Made by a program: the position numbers and the translations under genes
Shown: in pieces, positions 25,243 to 32,838 of the stretch
Numbering within the stretch: position 1 is the first letter of the stretch
Layout: the number at the start of each line of letters is the position of its first letter
Notes under the pieces: model-generated
Told to the model about the DNA's origin: nothing
The model's input: the letters and a program-made list of their open reading frames with translations, nothing else
Database searches by the model: none
Source: Hymenobacter actinosclerus
GTDB taxonomy: Bacteria; Bacteroidota; Bacteroidia; Cytophagales; Hymenobacteraceae
Length of the DNA stretch: 64,000 nucleotides
Direction of reading: 5' to 3'
NCBI RefSeq assembly: GCF_900111515.1
Contig: NZ_FOHS01000002.1
Coordinates: forward strand, 186,001-250,000

Positions 25243-25845
25243 ATGAACTTCCTGGCCCACCTGCTGCTCTCCGGCTCGCCCGGCACCACGCCTCACTACG
25301 CTGATGTAGTAGTGGGCAACTTCGCGGCCGAAGCCGTGCGGGGCCGGGCCGGCCTGCTGGCCTACCCCGAACCCGTGCAGCGCGGCATCCGCCTGCACCG
25401 CTTCATCGATTCGTTTACCGACGCCCACCCCGTCGTGCGCCGCACCACCGCCCGCCTGCGCGAGGCCGGCCTGGGCAAGTGGGCCGGCGTGGTAGCCGAC
25501 ATGGGCTACGACCACCTGCTGGCCCGCGACTTCGCCCGCTACCACCCCGCCGAGCCGCTACCCGATTTCGCCCAACGCCAGTACGCGCTACTCCACGCCC
25601 GCCGCACCGAAATTCCCGAGCGCCTCCAGCCCCTGCTGCACCACATGCGCCAGGGCGACTGGCTGACCGGCTACGCCCACCCCGCGGGCCTGCAACAAGC
25701 ACTGCTGGGCCTCAGCCGCCGCGTGCCTGCCGGCGCCGTGATGGCCACCGGGGCCGAGGCCTTCCTGGCCGAGCTGGCCGCCTACGAGGCTGATTTCGCG
25801 GAGTTCTGGCCGGAGCTGCGGGCGGGAGTGGTAGGGGAGTTGTGA
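25243..25845 (+). CDS. acpH: Acyl carrier protein phosphodiesterase
   Basis: A 200-residue protein of the AcpH/DUF479 family, which removes 4'-phosphopantetheine from holo-ACP. The N-terminus MNFLAHLLLSG and VVGNFAAEAVRG, then RGIRLHRFIDSFTDAHPVV and the DMGYDHLLARDFARY stretch contain the His and Asp residues of the HD-like metal site. Length and motifs match the family fully. It affects acyl carrier turnover in fatty acid synthesis. Isolated gene, with no obvious promoter found; Hymenobacter-type homologues are common. Confidence 0.9.
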   Translation: MNFLAHLLLSGSPGTTPHYADVVVGNFAAEAVRGRAGLLAYPEPVQRGIRLHRFIDSFTDAHPVVRRTTARLREAGLGKWAGVVADMGYDHLLARDFARYHPAEPLPDFAQRQYALLHARRTEIPERLQPLLHHMRQGDWLTGYAHPAGLQQALLGLSRRVPAGAVMATGAEAFLAELAAYEADFAEFWPELRAGVVGEL

Positions 25846-25924
25846 GGACCCCTATGCTTTTGGTTGTCCTACTTCGAGGAATAGTCTACAACCTCACATA
25901 TACTTAGAATCCTTCAAGGAGTCT

Positions 25925-26533
25925 TTAGTACATTTTGCGGCATTTTAGAACAACCTGCTTGTGCGTGACCGGTTCGATAAGGTAAGGAAGCCCATTTTGG
26001 GTAGAATAGGTGATTTTCACTTTATCAGTCGGGAGAACGACTTCGACCCGGTGTTCGAGTAAAAAACCCATCTCATCAAAAGAATGGCTAAGGTTCATCA
26101 AATCATAGGCGCATGTGCCGCGTAGGTAAATAGCGGCCCCATCCTTTTTGTAAATTACTCCAAATTGGCAAAACCCCTTTCTGGCAAGGGGCAATCCTTG
26201 GGGCAGGTCGGGGCACGGTAGGGCATAATCAATTTCCATTTCACTGATTACATACATTTTCTCGAACTCAAACCCCACCACCCGGTGTAGTTCGACCGTT
26301 TGTGTGCCTCCGTCGGGCAAGTTCAGGCGTTTAAGTCTGGTTAAAACGGAATCCTGCAAGCCCCCATTATTGGGTAGCTTGACTTGGTCATTAAAGCTGC
26401 TTTCCTGAGACACGTTCTTCCCGTCGATCAGGCTGAAAATGTAAAGCCCCCCTAGGGCCAGGGTAATGAGGAAGATAAGCCCGATCGATACAAGAAGCTG
26501 AACCAGCTTGTTTTTTCCTTTACGCATACTCAT
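25925..26533 (-). CDS. Hypothetical membrane-anchored protein
   Basis: About 202 residues from the ATG at 26533 (an ATG at 26527 is an alternative). A short basic N-terminus (MRKGKNKL) is followed by one membrane segment (VSIGLIFLITLALGGLYIF), then a periplasmic domain with beta-like alternation. Two Cys pairs (LPCPD, GFCQF; GTCAYD, LKCRKM) may be disulfides. I do not recognise the domain. The gene is AT-rich relative to acpH and slyD around it, pointing to accessory origin. Lone gene, convergent with acpH; function unknown. Confidence 0.65.
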   Translation of the reverse strand: MSMRKGKNKLVQLLVSIGLIFLITLALGGLYIFSLIDGKNVSQESSFNDQVKLPNNGGLQDSVLTRLKRLNLPDGGTQTVELHRVVGFEFEKMYVISEMEIDYALPCPDLPQGLPLARKGFCQFGVIYKKDGAAIYLRGTCAYDLMNLSHSFDEMGFLLEHRVEVVLPTDKVKITYSTQNGLPYLIEPVTHKQVVLKCRKMY

Positions 26534-26624
26534 TTCTCTTAGGAAGTGCACTTAATAAACCTTGGTATTATATACACCTCCTTTTGAAGTAAGCCAACCA
26601 AAAGTAACGGTCAAATCAGCTAAC

Positions 26625-26650
26625 AAAAAAGCGGGGCCAGATGGCCCCGC
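26625..26650 (-). terminator. Terminator of slyD
   Basis: An 8-bp GC stem (26631-26638 and 26643-26650) with a 4-nt loop; on the minus strand it is followed by six T residues (26630-26625). It lies 33 nt past the slyD stop. Confidence 0.8.
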
Positions 26651-26682
26651 TTCTCATTCCGGTCAAGTTAGGTGCGTGAAAC

Positions 26683-27198
26683 CTAGTGCTGGTGGCCGCC
26701 TTCGCCGTGGACGTGGCCGTGGTCCATTTCCTCGGCGGTGGCTTCGCGTACGTCGGCTACTTTGCCGTCGAAGTGCATCACCATGCCGGCCAGCGGGTGG
26801 TTGAAGTCCATTTTCACGGTATCGTCGCTGATTTCGACCACTTTGCCCTGCATGTGGTGGCCCTGGTTGTCGGCCATAGGCAGGAAGTTACCCACCTGCA
26901 GCATGTCCTCGTCGGTCTGGCCGTCGATTTCAAATACGCTGCGAGGGATGTCAACTACGGCCTGGGCATCGTAGTCGCCGTAGGCCTGCTCGGGGGTGAG
27001 GCTGAAGCTGAACGCGTCGCCGGTGTTCTTGTCGGCGAGCTGGCGCTCAAACTCTTCGGGCAGGCCGCTCTGGCCGAACAGAAACACCATGGGCGCATCG
27101 GTATCGGCCGATTCTACGAGTACTTTCTCCTGGTTTTCGTCGGTTACGCTCAGGTCGTAGGTGATGGTAACGACTTTGTTGGCACTGATCTGCGTCAT
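26683..27198 (-). CDS. slyD: FKBP-type peptidyl-prolyl isomerase, SlyD-like
   Basis: A 171-residue cytoplasmic proline isomerase and chaperone. Typical SlyD motifs are present: VVTITYDLSVTDENQEKV, VFLFGQSGLPEEFERQL, and SFSLTPEQAYGDYD, an insert-in-flap domain (VGNFLPMADNQGHHMQG), then DFNHPLAGMVMHFDGKV. The C-terminus is a His-rich tail (DHGHVHGEGGHQH) fit for nickel or zinc binding, as in SlyD. All core residues are intact. It lies alone, and the upstream 207-bp gap shows no clear TAnnTTTG box. Confidence 0.94.
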   Translation of the reverse strand: MTQISANKVVTITYDLSVTDENQEKVLVESADTDAPMVFLFGQSGLPEEFERQLADKNTGDAFSFSLTPEQAYGDYDAQAVVDIPRSVFEIDGQTDEDMLQVGNFLPMADNQGHHMQGKVVEISDDTVKMDFNHPLAGMVMHFDGKVADVREATAEEMDHGHVHGEGGHQH

Positions 27199-27405
27199 GG
27201 CGGGGAAGGATGGGTAGGCAAAAAGAATAGCTGCTAGTTACGGAAATACCGGCAAAAGGGACGGACGAAACGGATAATTTGAGACGCTGTATATTGTATT
27301 AAAGGGGTATAAAATTTAGGTATTCCAGTTAAAAACTGCAAGCTCAACCAGAACCCGGGGCGCTTAATCCGGTTTTAACTCCTGTACAATTCAACCCCTG
27401 CTTCT

Positions 27406-28080
27406 ATGCATATCCTTTCTGCGGCCACTGCATCTCATGCCGTATTCCGTTCCCTGCTGTGCGCCGGCGCGCTGTGCGCCCTCACCACCTTTTCGGCCCA
27501 GGCCCAGCGCCGCACCCCGCCTGCCACCACCGACAACATGGGCACCACCGCGCCCATAAACGCGCCCACGCCGCCGCCGGCCCAGACCGGCCTCAACTAC
27601 CGCAACCCCGCCGCCGACGAGCGGATTCCGATGGAAGCCGCCAAGCGCGACGCCGTAGCCAAGGAAATGCAGGCCACGGTCGCCGAGTTGCTCGAACTCT
27701 ACCACGATGCCAAGCAAAGCCACTGGAACCTGCGCGGCCCCCTGTACTACCAGCTCCACGAGGTGTTGCAGGAGTACGCCGAAACCTACCTCAAGTACAC
27801 CGATATCATGGCCGAGCGGGCCCTGCAGGTAGGCCGCCCCATCGACGGCCGCACCGGCGTAATAGCCGCCACGGCCGATTTAGGCGGCTACCCCGGCGGC
27901 TTCCTCGAAGACCGGCAGGTACTCGATTTGATGAGTAGCCGCGTGGATATCGTAGCCAAGCGGGTGCGCGAGCGAATCGAGCGGGTGGGCAAAATCGACG
28001 AAACGACCTCCAACCTACTCCAGGAACTCAGCCACGACCTCGATAAGCAGGCCTGGCAGCTGCGCGTAACCCAGCAGTAA
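27406..28080 (+). CDS. dps: Dps-family ferritin-like protein with signal-like N-terminus
   Basis: A 224-residue Dps. The Dps domain (about residues 75-224) has the ferroxidase region SHWNLRGPLYYQLHEVLQEY (His, and the downstream Glu/Tyr), then TYLKYTDIMAERALQVG, and a final helix with LLQELSHDLDKQAWQL. It should oxidise and store iron and protect against peroxide. Unlike the usual 150-180-residue cytoplasmic Dps it has an N-terminal extension: a hydrophobic, Ala-rich segment (SLLCAGALCALTTFSAQAQ) that looks like a signal peptide, then a Pro/Thr-rich linker. Export to the periplasm is inferred. Other start codons were not attractive because the Dps domain begins much later. Confidence 0.85.
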   Translation: MHILSAATASHAVFRSLLCAGALCALTTFSAQAQRRTPPATTDNMGTTAPINAPTPPPAQTGLNYRNPAADERIPMEAAKRDAVAKEMQATVAELLELYHDAKQSHWNLRGPLYYQLHEVLQEYAETYLKYTDIMAERALQVGRPIDGRTGVIAATADLGGYPGGFLEDRQVLDLMSSRVDIVAKRVRERIERVGKIDETTSNLLQELSHDLDKQAWQLRVTQQ

Positions 28081-28098
28081 ATAACTGCCAGTTCGCTT

Positions 28099-28146
28099 AA
28101 AGCGCCATGCCCCGGCCGGCTGCTGCCTTCGGCGGCATGGCGCTTT
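28099..28146 (+). terminator. Hairpin downstream of dps
   Basis: A 13-bp stem (28099-28111 and 28134-28146), AAAGCGCCATGCC and its complement, with a 22-nt loop that can itself pair. Located 19 nt after the dps stop. Only three T residues follow, so termination may be weak. Confidence 0.55.
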
Positions 28147-28182
28147 GGCCGGCAGCCTCTTTACACACCTGTCTTTAACTGT

Positions 28183-29343
28183 ATGAAATCCTTCCTGCTT
28201 CTACCGCTGAGCCTGGCCGCGCTGCTGGCCGGCTGCCAATCGAACCCGGCCGCCACCGAAACGGCCGCTACCACCGCGCCGCCGGCTGCTACCCCGGCCG
28301 CCAGCGCCCCGGCCGATACGATGGGCGTGCCGGCCGGCACCATCCCCACGGTGGGCAGCCCGCAGCTGCTGTTCACGCTGCCCGACACCCACAACACGCC
28401 CGACGGCCTGGCGCTAAGCCCCGAGGGCCGCATTCTGCTGTCGGTGCCCAATCTGGCCGACAACAGCCAACCGGCCTCCATTGTGGAAATCGTGGGCAAC
28501 GCCTACAAGCCCTTCGCCCCCAACCTGCCCGTGGAGCCGACCACCCAAAAGGCCGCGCCCATGGACCTGGCGTTCGGGCCCGACGGCAACGTGTACTACG
28601 CCGAAAACCAGTACGAAAACAGCAAGAAGTACGTGTCGCGGCTCATGCGCATCAACATGCAGAATGGCCAGCCGGGCCGCATCGAAACCGTGGCCGACAG
28701 CTTTGCGCTGGCCAACGGCGTGGTGTGGAAGGACAATCTGCTGTATGTAACTGATAGTCAGTGGGACCTGCCCGGCAACGACAAAGGCTCGGCCATCATG
28801 CGCTTCACGCTTGATGAGTTGCAGAAGTCCGGCGGCCCGATTCACCTCCGGCCTAAAACCCGCGACCCGCACGTGCTGGCCCTGTTCACCACCAATGTGA
28901 ACGAAACCGGCGTGGATAACGGGGCCGACGGCATCGACTACGACCGCCAGGGCAACCTCTACACCGGCTCGTTCGGCGACGGCACGTTCTACAAAATAAG
29001 CCTCAAGCCCGACGGCACCTTCGCCAGCCAGCAGGCCGTGCCCCTGACCGGCGACAAAATCACCTGCATCGACGGCTTCGTGATTGACCGCAAAACCGAC
29101 AAGGCCTACATCACCGGGGCCCGTCAGAACGCCATTTTCGTGGTCGATTTGAAAACCAACAACGTGACGACCCTGGCCCAGAACCCCGACACCGACGGCG
29201 CAAACGGCAAAATCGACCAGCCCGCCGAAGTGCTGCTCAAGGGCAACCGCCTCTACATCAGCAACTATGACAACCCGGTGAAGCACTTCGTAAACACGAA
29301 GTCCGATGCTCCGCACACCGAGTCGTATGTGGAGTTGAAGTAG
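28183..29343 (+). CDS. SMP-30/gluconolactonase-like lipoprotein
   Basis: A 386-residue predicted lipoprotein. The signal peptide ends in a lipobox (LAALLAGC, Cys at about 18), then a Thr/Ala/Pro-rich linker, then a beta-propeller of the NHL/SMP-30 type with repeated blades: LALSPEGRILLSVPN, LAFGPDGNVYYAEN, GIDYDRQGNLYTGSFGDGT, FVIDRKTDKAYITGARQNA, and LLKGNRLYISNYDNP. It would sit in the periplasm or on the outer membrane. A sugar-lactone hydrolase role is possible but the metal ligands were not traced, so the substrate is open. Lone gene, followed by a long inverted repeat. Confidence 0.85.
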   Translation: MKSFLLLPLSLAALLAGCQSNPAATETAATTAPPAATPAASAPADTMGVPAGTIPTVGSPQLLFTLPDTHNTPDGLALSPEGRILLSVPNLADNSQPASIVEIVGNAYKPFAPNLPVEPTTQKAAPMDLAFGPDGNVYYAENQYENSKKYVSRLMRINMQNGQPGRIETVADSFALANGVVWKDNLLYVTDSQWDLPGNDKGSAIMRFTLDELQKSGGPIHLRPKTRDPHVLALFTTNVNETGVDNGADGIDYDRQGNLYTGSFGDGTFYKISLKPDGTFASQQAVPLTGDKITCIDGFVIDRKTDKAYITGARQNAIFVVDLKTNNVTTLAQNPDTDGANGKIDQPAEVLLKGNRLYISNYDNPVKHFVNTKSDAPHTESYVELK

Positions 29344-29366
29344 CTTGGCAGGGGCTAAAAGCAAGA

Positions 29367-29473
29367 AGAACGTCATTCTGAGCAGAGCGAAGAATCTCGC
29401 GTGCCATGCTAACTCCTAATGATAGGATTACTTTGGCACGCGAGATTCTTCGCTCTGCTCAGAATGACGTTCT
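29367..29473. repeat. Long perfect inverted repeat, dispersed core family
   Basis: Perfect 40-bp arms (29367-29406 and 29434-29473). The arm core reads CGTCATTCTGAGCAGAGCGA. It fills the gap between the convergent SMP-30-like and helicase genes and could act as a bidirectional terminator. Confidence 0.92.
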
Positions 29474-29477
29474 TTTC

Positions 29478-31460
29478 TCAACCCTCCAGCTCCCAGGCCG
29501 TGCGGTAGGCGCCGATGCGCTCGGTGTAGTCGATAAAGGCTTTGTAGAAGGGGTGGGCGCCCAGCGTGGCCGAGTCGCCGATGAGCAGCAGCTTTTTGCG
29601 AGCCCGGGTCATGCCCACGTTCATGCGGCGGATGTCGGAGAGGAAACCGATTTCGCCCTGGGGGTTGCTGCGGGTGAGGCTGATGGCGATGATGTCGCGC
29701 TCCTGGCCCTGAAATGAGTCGACGGTGCCCACGCTCAGCATCCGGTGCTCCATGAGGCCCACCAGCTCGTCGTTCTCCTCGATGGCGTCTTTGAGGTAGT
29801 TGATTTGGGCGCGGTAGGGTGCGATGACGCCAATGGTGAGCAGGTCGGTTTCGTGGTCGACGGGGTCGTAGGGCTCCAGCAGCTGGGCCAGGCGCTTGAG
29901 CAGCAGGTCGGCTTCTTCGGGGTTGGCCGTCGAGCGGCTTTCCTCGATGGTGAGCTCCTGGAAGCCGAAGCCGGCCGTGTCGAGAAACTCCACGGCCAGG
30001 TCGGGGGCGAAGCGCGGGTCGTAGGCGGGCAAGTCGGCGTGGGCCACGGCAGGGGCGGCTTTGAGGCGGCCGTCGTAGAACTGCTGGGAGCTGAACTGCA
30101 TAATCAGCTCGTGCATGCGGTACTGGGTTTCCAGCATGCGGGCCACGCCGGGCTGGCGCTTGATGCACTTCTCGAACAGCGTTTCGCGCAGCCCCTCGCG
30201 GGCCGCTTTTTCGCTTTTCACGGTGGGCGGCAGCTGCTGATGGTCGCCGGCTAGCACTACGCGGCCCGCCTTGGAAATCGGAATCCAGGAGCCCGGCTCC
30301 AGGGCCTGGGCGGCCTCGTCGATGAACACGGTTTCGTAAGTCAGGTGGCGGATGGCGCGGTTGCCGGCCCCCACCAGCGTGCAGGTTATCACCTGCACCT
30401 GCTCCAGCAAATCCTCGGTAATGTAGCGCTCCAGCTGGTCCGATTCCTGGAGCAGCTCGTGGGCCTGCTGCTTGAGCAGGCGGCGCTGCTCGCGCTCCTC
30501 CCAGCCGAAGTGCTTCTTGAACTTGCCGGCCGCTTCGCGGTACTGCTCAGCGGTCTGGCGCAGGCTCCGCAGCTCGGCGTAGCTCTTGTGATTCATAATC
30601 TGGGCATCGAGCGTGTGCTGCAACAGCAGGTCCGACACCCGCGAGGGGTTGCCCATCCGAATCACGTTCACGCCACGCTCGGCCAGCTTTTCGGTGAGCA
30701 AGTCCACGGCCGTGTTGCTGGGGGCGCACACCAGCACCCGCCGCTCGCGCCGGATGGTTTCCAGAATGGCCTGCACCAGCGTGGTGGTTTTGCCGGTGCC
30801 GGGCGGGCCGTGGATGATGGCCACATCCTGGGCCGCCAGCACGTGGCGCACGGCGGCCAGCTGGCTCTCGTTGAGGGGTGAAGGGTAGTAGAGCGTGGCT
30901 TCGGCCTCGGGCCGGAAGCGGGCCGGGCGGGCGCCCAGCAGCACGTCGCGCAGCTCGGCCAGGCGCGAGTCGTAGGCCCCCATCACCTTGCCCAGGGCGT
31001 AGTCCATCTCGCGGTAGCTCACCTCGTCGAAGGTCAGATCCACGCCCAGCTTGCCCTCGTCGGTCCAGTCGGGCAGGTCTTCCTTGGTGGTGCTGAGGCG
31101 GATTTTGTTGCGCTTAACGCTGGTAACTACGCCCGAAAGCGTGGGACGGTCGGAGGCGGCGCGGCCGGGGATGTTGGCAAACAGCGCGGCGTTTTTGCCC
31201 ACCTGAAACAGGTGCAGCCCGCCCTGGCCCCCCTGGCGCTCCAGCTCCAGCACGAGCTTTCCGCCGAAGCCAATGTCTTCCTGAATTATCTTGACCGGGT
31301 ACCAGGTGAGGCCCCGGCGCTGGCGCTCGGCAATGCTGGCCTGGGCGCTCTTGATTTTAAATTGCTCGTAGTCCTCCTGCTGCTCCAGCTTGAGAAGGGC
31401 CTGCACCTTGCGCAGCTCTTTTTCGAGGGCGTAGGGCTCGGTATAAGTAGGTTGTGTCAA
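29478..31460 (-). CDS. UPF1/IGHMBP2-like superfamily 1 helicase
   Basis: A 660-residue DNA/RNA helicase in the UPF1-like SF1B group. Helicase motifs in order: Walker A GPPGTGKTTTLVQAI, VLVCAPSNTAVDLLTEKL, the DEAA box FIDEAAQALEPGS, VLAGDHQQLPPTV, QYRMHELIM, a DSFQGQERDIIAIS motif and RRMNVGMTRARKKLLLIGD near the C-terminus. The N-terminal domain (about residues 1-190) has the SMBP-2-type beta-rich layout. Substrate is unknown; such proteins act in nucleic acid repair or stress. The stop lies 5 nt from the long inverted repeat; the start at 31460 is the only good one. Confidence 0.92.
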   Translation of the reverse strand: MTQPTYTEPYALEKELRKVQALLKLEQQEDYEQFKIKSAQASIAERQRRGLTWYPVKIIQEDIGFGGKLVLELERQGGQGGLHLFQVGKNAALFANIPGRAASDRPTLSGVVTSVKRNKIRLSTTKEDLPDWTDEGKLGVDLTFDEVSYREMDYALGKVMGAYDSRLAELRDVLLGARPARFRPEAEATLYYPSPLNESQLAAVRHVLAAQDVAIIHGPPGTGKTTTLVQAILETIRRERRVLVCAPSNTAVDLLTEKLAERGVNVIRMGNPSRVSDLLLQHTLDAQIMNHKSYAELRSLRQTAEQYREAAGKFKKHFGWEEREQRRLLKQQAHELLQESDQLERYITEDLLEQVQVITCTLVGAGNRAIRHLTYETVFIDEAAQALEPGSWIPISKAGRVVLAGDHQQLPPTVKSEKAAREGLRETLFEKCIKRQPGVARMLETQYRMHELIMQFSSQQFYDGRLKAAPAVAHADLPAYDPRFAPDLAVEFLDTAGFGFQELTIEESRSTANPEEADLLLKRLAQLLEPYDPVDHETDLLTIGVIAPYRAQINYLKDAIEENDELVGLMEHRMLSVGTVDSFQGQERDIIAISLTRSNPQGEIGFLSDIRRMNVGMTRARKKLLLIGDSATLGAHPFYKAFIDYTERIGAYRTAWELEG

Positions 31461-31563
31461 CAGATTCTATGCTTTTGGATTCGTTAGGCTAACAACGAAA
31501 CCGGGCAAATGGTGGCCGTAAGGTCGGGAGGAAATTGGGAAACTAGCTCGCATGGCCGGCTAG

Positions 31564-32028
31564 TTACACTGAACGGAAAAGTCGACTCTTACTGAGCTTG
31601 TAATAATCATTTGTGTAGAAATATACATCATCGCTAGCCACTAACTCTCCTTCACTAAGCAATTTATAAATCGTTGCCATGATTAGCTTGTGACAAATAT
31701 CCAAGTCATAGCATCCCTTCAAATCAAGACTTTGCAAATAGTGAGCTGCTAACCAAGGGTCTATACCAAAAACCGTATTACCCGCATCCCCTCTGAAGTC
31801 AAAATCAATGATTCTATCCTTGTATTTAACCCAGCATCCAATCCCGTGGAAATCGTATTCCAATTCCATTTCAGGAATCTCTCCTGATTTATACATGGCC
31901 TTCTGCCACGTTTGAGAAGTGCCTCGCTTTTCTCCCTCTGCTTTAAGAATGCCAACCACTAAAGTAACATCAGCCAGATATTGCTTTAATACAATATTGA
32001 TAAAGATAGGATTTACATCGAAGGCCAT
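31564..32028 (-). CDS. Hypothetical protein, DUF6896-like
   Basis: A 154-residue, AT-rich soluble protein. Features: an N-terminal helix region, YDFHGIGCWVKYKDRIIDFDF, GIDPWLAAHYLQSL and a C-terminal Tyr/Lys-rich helix. The HGIGC-x-x-DFDF pattern with a PWL motif recalls DUF6896, a family often near toxin immunity genes, but this memory could not be checked. GC content differs clearly from the helicase and nifU. It has no toxin gene nearby, so it may be an orphan immunity protein or simply accessory. Existence likely, function open. Confidence 0.6.
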   Translation of the reverse strand: MAFDVNPIFINIVLKQYLADVTLVVGILKAEGEKRGTSQTWQKAMYKSGEIPEMELEYDFHGIGCWVKYKDRIIDFDFRGDAGNTVFGIDPWLAAHYLQSLDLKGCYDLDICHKLIMATIYKLLSEGELVASDDVYFYTNDYYKLSKSRLFRSV

Positions 32029-32106
32029 ATTGAGTGTCGTAGTCAGTATCTATTATACGTCTAGCTGTAGCGACGTTTACGCTCGCGACATAAGCACCTA
32101 CTCATT

Positions 32107-32223
32107 GAAGCCCCAGCGGGGCGATACGAACAGTTCAACGATTGGGGTTTCCCCGCTAGCGCTGGCGCTTTTAAACATGCACTATAATCTTATGCTACCG
32201 ATGTATCGCCCCGCTGGCGCTTC
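32107..32223. repeat. Inverted repeat with GGGGCGATAC arms
   Basis: 21-bp arms (32107-32127 and 32203-32223) differ at one base: GAAGCCCCAGCGGGGCGATAC. Other CCCCGCT-type short pairs lie between and after. The 288-nt gap between the DUF6896-like gene and nifU holds no gene; only this element. Confidence 0.75.
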
Positions 32224-32316
32224 AGAATCCGAACTGGTCGTGGAACCACCGCGCCCCGCTTCCACCAATGAAACGGCGGGAGCGGGGCGCGACGAAAAAA
32301 GTGTTCAATAACAACC

Positions 32317-32607
32317 CTAGCGAACCTGGCCGGCGGGTTGCTCGCTCATGGGCGTGACGTTGATGGCTTCGACGGACCGGATTTCGGGCACGGCTTTCTT
32401 TACCGATTCCTCCACGCCGGCCTTGAGCGTCATCGGCGACATGGGGCAGGTACCGCAGGCGCCGAGCAATTCCAGGCGCAGCACCATGTCGTCGGTGATT
32501 TCGAGTACCCGCACGTTGCCACCGTCGGCGGCCAGGTAGGGGCGGATGCCGTCGAGGGCCTGCTCGATACGGGGCAGCAGCGGGTGAGAGTCGACGGATA
32601 CTTCCAT
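32317..32607 (-). CDS. NifU-like iron-sulfur scaffold protein
   Basis: A 96-residue protein with the NifU C-terminal (Nfu) domain. The iron-sulfur ligand motif is CGTC in GACGTCPMSPMTLKAG, preceded by LRPYLAADGG-like sequence (DGIRPYLAADGGNV) and followed by VEESVKKAVPEI. It acts as a scaffold or carrier that hands Fe-S clusters to target proteins in the cytoplasm. IspG, in the same window, is an obvious Fe-S client. Single gene; the start at 32607 has a TATCTTTG -7 box about 29 nt upstream. Confidence 0.93.
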   Translation of the reverse strand: MEVSVDSHPLLPRIEQALDGIRPYLAADGGNVRVLEITDDMVLRLELLGACGTCPMSPMTLKAGVEESVKKAVPEIRSVEAINVTPMSEQPAGQVR

Positions 32608-32635
32608 GAATTGCGGTTTTTGGGTGGTGCTTGAG

Positions 32636-32643
32636 CAAAGATA
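32636..32643 (-). promoter_or_regulatory. Candidate -7 box (TATCTTTG) of the nifU-like gene
   Basis: Matches TAnnTTTG on the minus strand, 28 nt before the ATG. A TTG candidate at 32671-32669 is 25 nt away, a wider spacer than usual. Confidence 0.45.
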
Positions 32644-32701
32644 GCCTTTCTGGCGGGGCTACCGGTGTCAACCAGCGGAGCGGACAGGAAGTTCGGGAGT
32701 A

Positions 32702-32808
32702 GAGGAACGTCATTCAGAGCACAGCGAAGAATCTCGCGTGCTGACGTTGAATTAGCACACCGGCATCAGCACGCAAGATTCTTCGCTGCGCTCTGAATGA
32801 CGTTCCTC
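32702..32808. repeat. Long inverted repeat, dispersed core family
   Basis: 43-bp arms (32702-32744 and 32766-32808) differ at two bases. The core CGTCATTCAGAGC...GCGAAGAATCTCGCGTGC is nearly the same as at 29367. It is just downstream of the RND gene and upstream of the nifU-like gene. Confidence 0.9.
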
Positions 32809-32838
32809 CACTAACCACTAACCACTAAACACTCCCGC

